Shown piece by piece: positions 4,895 to 9,614 of a DNA stretch of 9,614 nucleotides (positions within the stretch are counted from its first letter, which is position 1; each line of letters opens with the position of its first letter). The notes below the pieces were generated by a model. The model saw nothing but the letters and a program-made list of their open reading frames with translations. It had not been told where the DNA came from and searched no databases. The stretch is from Chloracidobacterium sp. UBA7659. Its GTDB lineage: Bacteria > Acidobacteriota > Blastocatellia > Pyrinomonadales > Pyrinomonadaceae. The DNA is taken from positions 4,991 to 14,604 of the forward strand of contig DLHV01000131.1 of the NCBI GenBank assembly GCA_002483395.1. Reading direction: 5' to 3'. The position numbers and the translations under genes are program-made.

Positions 4895-7003
4895 CTAATG
4901 AAATTCGTTCCGGTACTTTTCGTATTCAATCTTTAATTCAGCCATAAGCTCGATAAACTCGGGCGACTGCCTTATCTTGTCAAGGAACGGATCGCGGGCG
5001 AACATTTCGTAAGATGGGTTGCCGGTTTCAGATGTCTCGCGAAGCCACTCAATGGCGTCGGGAACATTGCCGTTTATTGCATAGACCTGTGCAAATTCGT
5101 AGGTTATGTGATGGTAGTCGGGCCGGCGCCTATCGATCTGGTTGAGAATGACAGGTATCAGATCTTCAGAGGCTTTCTTGTTGCCTTGCAACGCCAGCAA
5201 CAAAGCTTTTCCGTCGGTTTTATAGATGTCATAGAGGAGGCGATCCAATCTTTTCTCGATCAGCGGAGCAGCCTTTGCAATGTCACCCTTGGCCAAATAG
5301 TATTCGGGTAAGATAGGTTCGTTTGGAAAATACTTTTGCTTTATTTCCAGATAATCGTCCCATCGATTAAGAAGCACATAAGAGATCATGAATTCGCGTT
5401 TCGTGTATTCGCTGGTTGGATCGATTTCCAAAGCTCGTTCGAATTCGCGTTTGAAGAGATCTTCTAGTCCTAGGTGAATATAGATATCCGCAAGTTCGCC
5501 GTGGCCGATGCTGGGATCGACCTCTTGCGCCTTCAGAACTTCTTTGGCAGCGCCCTCGACGTCATAACCTCCGTAACCACTAAAAATAAGCCAAACGGCA
5601 GCTAAATGCGTTTCGGCAAGTCGCGAATCAAGAAGCTTGGCTTGCTCTATTTGTTTCCTGGCAAGTCCACACCATTTTTCCTGCTCGTCAGTATCGATAA
5701 AAACGCCCTGCCAAACGTATGCCTCGCCAAGTTTTGCATGTGCGAGCGCGTATTTCGGATCTGTCTCGACAGCCTTCTTGAACATCTCGATCGTGGCGTC
5801 GTTCTGAGACTTTGCTTCCTTTCCGAAGCCTCGCAGGTCGTAACTGTAAATACCTTTGGTGTAGTATTCGTAAGCAATGGGATTTGAGGTCGAGCGTTTT
5901 GAAAACGGTGCCAGCTTAGCAGTTTTCAAATGCACCTTCAACCGTGAAGCGACTTGCTGCGAGATTGTGTCCTGCACGGCAAAAACGTCGGTCATCTGTA
6001 TATCGAAGCTGTCGGTCCAGAGCGATGTGCCGTCAACTTTTAAGAGGTTCACTCCGATGCGAAGACGATCGCCCACACGTTGAACGGTTCCCTCGAGCAC
6101 TGCATCGACGGTGAGCTGCTGCGCCGCAGTGATCGCGTCGATGTCTTCCGTGAGATAATGACGAACCGAACTTGCCGGCCGAACGATCATTTCACCCGTC
6201 TGGCTTATGTTTCTGATCACCGCATCGGCGATTCCGAAACCGAGAGCGTTGTCGTTCGGATCAAGCGACTTTAGCGGAAGCACCGCGAGGGACCTGATCT
6301 GCGGCTGTTGTGCGGCGGCGTCGGGCCGCAACCAATACATGCCGACACCGATCGTCCCAATCAAAAGCAACGCGATCGCTGCAATGACAGGCCAGCGTTT
6401 GTACCACGGAGCGTTGATGCCCGATGTTTCGGCGGTTGACTGAAACGCATTGGTCGGTTCCACCCGGAGTTGCTCCGCATCCGCGTCATTCACGGCGGCG
6501 GGCAAAGGTTCGGGTTTTGTGTCCGTGTGTTCTTCCAACTTTCGCCAATCCGCAAGATTGACGATCACGTGAGTTCCGGAATCGGTTCTTCGAGATTTGG
6601 GCAAAGCAGCGGGAAGACCTTTTACGTTTGAATCGGACGATTTTGCAGAACGTTGTTCGCGTTCTTCTTCGTGATCGCTTTTCGTGACTTCCGCGACAAA
6701 GCGATAGCCGCGTTTTGCGACCGTCTCAATAAACTTGTGGCTGTTGTGGTCTTCGCCCAGAACGCGGCGCAGGGTGTGGACAATGCGGGCGATGTTGATC
6801 TCCTCGACGAACGAATCGGCCCAGACAAGATCAAGCAATTCGTCCTTTTCGACGAGACGGCCGGCACGCTCGACTAGTACTGTGAGCACCTCAAAGGCTT
6901 TCGGCGTCAGCGGCAGGGAAACGCCTTTTTTGAGCAACTGACGTTCTCCCACATCAAGCCGAAACGGCCCAAAATCGTAAGAATGTCTGCTCCCGTCGCT
7001 CAT
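4895..7003 (-). CDS. Membrane-bound winged-helix regulator with TolB-N-like and TPR domains
   Basis: This 702-residue one-component regulator has ToxR/CadC-like topology. Residues 8-105 are an OmpR/PhoB-type winged helix (Trans_reg_C): FRLDVGERQLLKKG, LTPKAFEVL, the recognition region VEEINIARIVHTLRRVLG, and the wing IETVAKRGYRFVA. A charged linker (106-200) leads to one transmembrane segment (about 204-224, VIAAIALLLIGTIGVGMYW). Then comes a FlgO/TolB-N-like domain (237-360: RSLAVLPLKSL, ADAVIRNISQTG, DAVLEGTVQRVGDRLRIGVNLL), and TPR-type helices to about 660. The DNA-binding domain is cytoplasmic and the sensor and TPR part extracytoplasmic, so it probably couples a periplasmic signal or partner to transcription. 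The ATG at 7003 has no strong ribosome site. Its promoter region is shared with the divergent secreted-protein gene and contains a perfect inverted repeat, making autoregulation and control of that neighbour plausible. Confidence 0.85.
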   Translation of the reverse strand: MSDGSRHSYDFGPFRLDVGERQLLKKGVSLPLTPKAFEVLTVLVERAGRLVEKDELLDLVWADSFVEEINIARIVHTLRRVLGEDHNSHKFIETVAKRGYRFVAEVTKSDHEEEREQRSAKSSDSNVKGLPAALPKSRRTDSGTHVIVNLADWRKLEEHTDTKPEPLPAAVNDADAEQLRVEPTNAFQSTAETSGINAPWYKRWPVIAAIALLLIGTIGVGMYWLRPDAAAQQPQIRSLAVLPLKSLDPNDNALGFGIADAVIRNISQTGEMIVRPASSVRHYLTEDIDAITAAQQLTVDAVLEGTVQRVGDRLRIGVNLLKVDGTSLWTDSFDIQMTDVFAVQDTISQQVASRLKVHLKTAKLAPFSKRSTSNPIAYEYYTKGIYSYDLRGFGKEAKSQNDATIEMFKKAVETDPKYALAHAKLGEAYVWQGVFIDTDEQEKWCGLARKQIEQAKLLDSRLAETHLAAVWLIFSGYGGYDVEGAAKEVLKAQEVDPSIGHGELADIYIHLGLEDLFKREFERALEIDPTSEYTKREFMISYVLLNRWDDYLEIKQKYFPNEPILPEYYLAKGDIAKAAPLIEKRLDRLLYDIYKTDGKALLLALQGNKKASEDLIPVILNQIDRRRPDYHHITYEFAQVYAINGNVPDAIEWLRETSETGNPSYEMFARDPFLDKIRQSPEFIELMAELKIEYEKYRNEFH

Positions 7004-7098
7004 TGTCTGGCTCGGAAAAATTTAGGAAAAAACTAGGAAAATTCTCCAAAGACAAATTAACCTCCGACGCGGCAGACTGTATCTCGCACAATGCACAA

Positions 7099-7161
7099 CG
7101 TCGGCTGTTAAACGGGCTTTGGATGAAAAAGCTAATTCGCCAGCAATTATAACAGCCGACG
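7099..7161. repeat. Perfect 12-bp inverted repeat, candidate operator
   Basis: CGTCGGCTGTTA at 7099-7110 recurs as its exact reverse complement TAACAGCCGACG at 7150-7161, with 39 bp between. The right arm overlaps the end of the -10 box and the spacer of the regulator promoter; the left arm lies downstream of the predicted start point. Because only one arm would be transcribed from that promoter, a DNA operator fits better than an RNA hairpin. A winged-helix dimer or a looping repressor could bind the two sites. Confidence 0.55.
7146..7154 (-). promoter_or_regulatory. Extended -10 promoter of the winged-helix regulator
   Basis: The minus strand reads TGTTATAAT, a perfect -10 (7146-7151) with the extended TGn motif (7152-7154). 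A poor -35 (TTGCTT, 18 bp upstream) is compatible with an extended -10 promoter. Transcription would start near 7139, about 136 nt before the regulator ATG. Confidence 0.5.
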
Positions 7162-7247
7162 CAAATTTCAAGCAATACAAAACAACAGTTGTAATGCTTG
7201 CAGCGTTCCGAAAACCCTAAGAACATGGGCGAATTTAATTACTTAAC

Positions 7248-7252
7248 AGGAG
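7248..7252 (+). promoter_or_regulatory. Strong ribosome binding site of the secreted protein
   Basis: AGGAG lies 8 nt before the ATG at 7261 and fixes that start; an in-frame TTG at 7198 would add 21 residues before a normal signal peptide and is rejected. Confidence 0.75.
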
Positions 7253-7260
7253 ATAAAATC

Positions 7261-7758
7261 ATGAAACGACGATTAACAAACTTAGCGCTTACTACTTTGA
7301 CGATAATGGCACTTATCGGTGCCGTTTTCGCAGCTCCCTTACCAGCACGCTCTGACGGAGCGACAAAGATAACAGGGATCGGCACTTATATCGGATCTGG
7401 AGCATGTACCGACCTACCGGCCGACTATACCTACATCATGACAGGGGATTTGGCAGGTTGTGTTTACGCCTCCGTCGAGAGCGGCCGATGCACCGCCGGC
7501 GGGGCCTACTATGAGACCGGAACCGAGACTTTCGTTGGTGTCTACAACGGCCAGCCCGGCACGTTCATGACGAACTACGTATTCACGGCCACGTACCTGG
7601 ATTGCCCCAACCTTAGCGGAGAAATCGCCGGACGTTGTCAACATCCAATTGCAGCCGGCAGTGGAACGGGAGTATTCGAGGGTGTTAGAGGGCGATACGA
7701 CATGCTGGACGACGTCGAAACGGGAGACTTTCCATATAGAGGTCACCTACAGTTCTAA
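7261..7758 (+). CDS. Small secreted cysteine-containing protein, possible AOC/dirigent-like beta-barrel
   Basis: This is a 165-residue exported protein. Residues 1-24 are a classic Sec signal peptide (MKRR, hydrophobic core, cleavage likely at AVFA-APLPA). The mature part of about 141 residues is rich in Gly, Thr and Tyr, has no further membrane segment, and has five cysteines (49, 67, 77, 115, 126), allowing two disulfides and one free thiol. The C-terminal run GTGVFEGVRGRYDM then DDVETGDFPYRGHL (136-163) resembles the closing strands of small beta-barrels of the allene-oxide-cyclase/DUF3224 type. That is a resemblance from memory, not a proven assignment, and no catalytic role is implied. 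It is the only plus-strand gene here, divergent from the membrane winged-helix regulator with an operator-like repeat between them, so it may be that regulator's target. The following 160 bp hold no gene. Confidence 0.75.
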   Translation: MKRRLTNLALTTLTIMALIGAVFAAPLPARSDGATKITGIGTYIGSGACTDLPADYTYIMTGDLAGCVYASVESGRCTAGGAYYETGTETFVGVYNGQPGTFMTNYVFTATYLDCPNLSGEIAGRCQHPIAAGSGTGVFEGVRGRYDMLDDVETGDFPYRGHLQF

Positions 7759-7919
7759 CTGAACGGACGATGCAGCGCATATTACGTCCGATACGCCGCT
7801 GGTGCGTTTAGATCAGGTCTAGACTCCCACTCCACTCGCCGCGCAATTGACCGGAAACGAATCTAATCAAAACGCTACTGGAAACTGTGTCCACAATACC
7901 GCTCGCAAAAACACAGAAT

Positions 7920-8018
7920 TCAACGCGCCGGGCCTTCGAGCAGCGCACTGCCGTCGTCGAGACAATACAGCAGCGTATCGTCGTAATAGTCGCGTCTACA
8001 TTCAGGGCATCGTTTCAT
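7920..8018 (-). pseudogene. Orphan zinc-ribbon head, 32 codons
   Basis: ATG at 8018 to TGA at 7920-7922 encodes 32 residues starting MKRCPECRRDYYDDTLLYCL and ending LLEGPAR. The C-x2-C at 4-7 and the third Cys at 19 form the beginning of a zinc-ribbon that I know as the N-terminal head of long TM/TolB-N/TPR or kinase proteins in Blastocatellia. Normally a linker, TM segment and sensor domains follow; here the reading stops at once and no continuation is visible in any frame down to the secreted-protein stop at 7758. The ATG is 6 nt after the TAG of the preceding TPR gene, so it would be cotranscribed. It is most simply a truncated tandem paralogue. A real 32-residue zinc peptide is possible, since, unlike the copy at 4769, its codons are intact. 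Confidence 0.6.
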
Positions 8019-8024
8019 AACTTT

Positions 8025-9614
8025 CTATTCCGGCAAACCCATCCGTCTCAACAGATCCTTGTATCGCGGGTCGTCGCGGAGAGATTCCATTAATGGGTCG
8101 GACTTCATTCTAGCCAACCACCAATCGCGTTGCTCAAACGAATTTTCAAGCTCTACAAAAGCCTTATCCTTTTCGCCAAGTGCGGCATAAATCGAAGCAG
8201 TATAATAGGAGATAACATATTGGGTTTTCGCTATTTCTCTGAACTTTTTGATGATTTCCTCTGCCTCACTTCTGCGACCCGATTTTGCGTACGCATACCC
8301 GCCGATCCAAAGCATCCATTGATTGGTTGGTTCAGTTTGGAGCAAATTTTCGCTGAGCCGGATCGAGTCGTCATACATTGCGTTGCTATTGTATGCCGAC
8401 CCAAGAGCCAGACGACCGGTCACAAAATTAGGTTCGAGGTCATATGTTTTCTTCGCCAGCTCCAACGCTTTCTGTTTTTGTCCGGCACGCAAATAGACAA
8501 GGATGAGATTTGCACTGGAAGTAAGTGAAAGCGGTTCCAGCTCTATAGCCTTTGACAATTCCGCGATAGATTCATCTAAACGCCCTACTGCCCACAGATG
8601 TTGGCCATAACGAAGATGTGTTGTGGAATTTTCCGGACCAAGTTCGAGTGCCCGTTTGTATTCGCTTTCGGCTTGCACCCAATTCCAATCGTAATTGGAG
8701 AGGACGGCCGCAAACTGTGTGTGAGCCTCGGCCAAAGATGTGTCAATCGCTAAGGCTTTCTCCGCGGCAGCCCTTGCCTCTGGCGTCGCTTCTCCTGGCG
8801 GCAGATATCCGTGTGACGGCATAACGTTGTAGGATTCTGCAACGCTGGAAAACGCCAACGCAAAGTTCGAATCGAGCTTTATAGCTTGCTGGAAATAGTC
8901 GATGCCTTTCAAAATGTCATCTTTTGTACGTTTGGCAAGATGAAAACGTCCTTTTAGATAGAGCTGATATGCGTCGTTGTTGTCCGTGTATTTCTTAGCG
9001 ATTCCCTTTTCATTGCCGCTTAGTTTGAGTTGCAGCTTCTGAGTGATCGTCGTCGCAATCTCACGCTGGGTCGCGAGCAGTTCCGACATCTTGCGTTCGT
9101 ACTGCTCACCCCAGAGCGATTTGTTAGTGCGGACATCTACGAGTTCGACTGTAATGTTCAGATTGTCGCCCCGCTTTACAAGCCGTCCAGTCATCACCGC
9201 ATCAACGCCAAGATCACTTCCGATCTTTGTTGTATCCGTATCTTTGCCTTTGTAACGGATCACCGAACTCGCCGGACTAACCTTCAAGCCCGGAAGCTGT
9301 GACAATCGAAAGATAAGTGATTCCGCAAGACCATCGGATAAATAATCGGTGTCGGCATCGTCGCTCTTATTCTGAAATGGCAAAACGGCGATTGAATTTA
9401 TCTGTCCGTCGGTCGAAGATTTGAAATATCGGTAACCAAAGAATCCGCCAAGGACGATGATCGCGAGGAAAAATGGAGCAGCCAGAAGTCGGTTATCGAA
9501 GCCTTTCGCTTTCGCAGCATCCGCGACGCCCGACGGCAGAACGGCCGTCTGGCCGCTCGTGTGTATCTGCGGCTTTGTTGAAGCTTCGCTGTCGAACTGA
9601 CCGCCCGCTAACGC
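8025..9614 (-). CDS. Membrane TolB-N-like/TPR protein, N-terminus outside window
   Basis: 529 residues are visible and the frame is still open at the right edge. The codon at 9383 sometimes read as a start is an internal TTG inside AVLPFQN, so it is not the N-terminus. From the edge, residues 1-42 are a polar linker. About 43-62 is a transmembrane helix (LLAAPFFLAIIVLGGFFGY), and 73-200 a FlgO/TolB-N-like domain (INSIAVLPFQN, YLSDGLAESLIFRLSQLPG, VDAVMTGRLVKRGDNLNI). The remainder is a run of TPR repeats ending LLRRMGLPE. This layout and the QIHTSGQTAVLPSG linker match Blastocatellia proteins that begin with the MKRCPEC zinc ribbon, so that head is predicted just beyond the window; a Ser/Thr kinase N-terminus is the alternative. 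It likely forms a membrane-anchored protein-interaction scaffold. The stop is followed after 6 nt by an orphan zinc-ribbon head. Confidence 0.82.
   Translation of the reverse strand, partial: ALAGGQFDSEASTKPQIHTSGQTAVLPSGVADAAKAKGFDNRLLAAPFFLAIIVLGGFFGYRYFKSSTDGQINSIAVLPFQNKSDDADTDYLSDGLAESLIFRLSQLPGLKVSPASSVIRYKGKDTDTTKIGSDLGVDAVMTGRLVKRGDNLNITVELVDVRTNKSLWGEQYERKMSELLATQREIATTITQKLQLKLSGNEKGIAKKYTDNNDAYQLYLKGRFHLAKRTKDDILKGIDYFQQAIKLDSNFALAFSSVAESYNVMPSHGYLPPGEATPEARAAAEKALAIDTSLAEAHTQFAAVLSNYDWNWVQAESEYKRALELGPENSTTHLRYGQHLWAVGRLDESIAELSKAIELEPLSLTSSANLILVYLRAGQKQKALELAKKTYDLEPNFVTGRLALGSAYNSNAMYDDSIRLSENLLQTEPTNQWMLWIGGYAYAKSGRRSEAEEIIKKFREIAKTQYVISYYTASIYAALGEKDKAFVELENSFEQRDWWLARMKSDPLMESLRDDPRYKDLLRRMGLPE

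Noticed and set aside
5647..5877. Minus-strand 76-codon frame within the winged-helix/TPR gene
   Set aside because: Out-of-frame shadow; the long frame through here is continuous and carries TPR helices.
7764..7790. CGGACG/CGTCCG stem after the secreted-protein gene as a terminator
   Set aside because: Only a 6-bp stem with a 15-nt loop and no T run; too weak to annotate.
7759..7919. Continuation of the orphan zinc-ribbon gene or an RNA gene downstream of the secreted protein
   Set aside because: No frame resumes the expected linker or transmembrane part, and no tRNA-like fold or conserved RNA motif is visible.
9381..9383. Start of the right-hand TPR gene at 9383
   Set aside because: This is a TTG codon inside a conserved AVLPFQN strand, and the upstream frame is open to the window edge with a transmembrane helix.

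Overview
The window most resembles a member of the Acidobacteriota, probably Blastocatellia (Pyrinomonadaceae-like). The evidence is the style of the proteins rather than any marker gene. Two long membrane proteins pair a TolB-N/FlgO-like domain with TPR repeats, one of them carrying an OmpR-type winged helix at its N-terminus. There are also traces of a zinc-ribbon head beginning MKRCPEC that I associate with TPR and kinase proteins of that group. There is no rRNA, tRNA, transposase, CRISPR array or phage gene. Almost every gene is on the minus strand; the one exception is a small secreted protein at 7261-7758.

Right to left, which is the direction of transcription on the minus strand: 8025 to beyond 9614 is a TM + TolB-N-like + TPR protein whose N-terminus lies outside the window. 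Just past its stop is a 32-codon orphan zinc-ribbon head (7920-8018). Then comes the plus-strand secreted protein, divergent from a 702-residue winged-helix/TM/TPR regulator (4895-7003). The shared 257-bp region between them holds an extended -10 promoter and a perfect 12-bp inverted repeat. Past the regulator's stop lie a decayed TPR-gene tail (about 4822-4874) and another dead zinc-ribbon head (4769-4816). Read in order, these scraps suggest a tandem array of zinc-ribbon/TPR genes. One member appears to have been split or replaced by a roughly 3-kb block holding the regulator and the secreted protein.

The middle holds a small SpoIIAA/STAS-like protein (4329-4706) and then a compact set of lipid genes: acyl carrier protein, beta-ketoacyl-ACP synthase and an LpxL/HtrB-type acyltransferase (4240 down to 1803). 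They have tight spacing and a good sigma70-like promoter (TTGACT-N17-TAGATT). The layout suggests a dedicated ACP is loaded and extended by its own synthase and the acyl chain is passed to a glycolipid by the acyltransferase, as in the rhizobial acpXL/lpxXL system.

Further on are a cysteine-rich CWC protein and, 3 nt later, a signal-peptide-bearing cyanophycinase-family serine peptidase. A 23-bp imperfect inverted repeat fills the next intergenic gap. The window ends inside an exported cyclase-family (kynurenine-formamidase-like) hydrolase.

The best leads are the broken zinc-ribbon/TPR array, the operator-like repeat at the divergent promoter, and the ACP-KS-acyltransferase set. No wholly new system can be proven from sequence reading alone.
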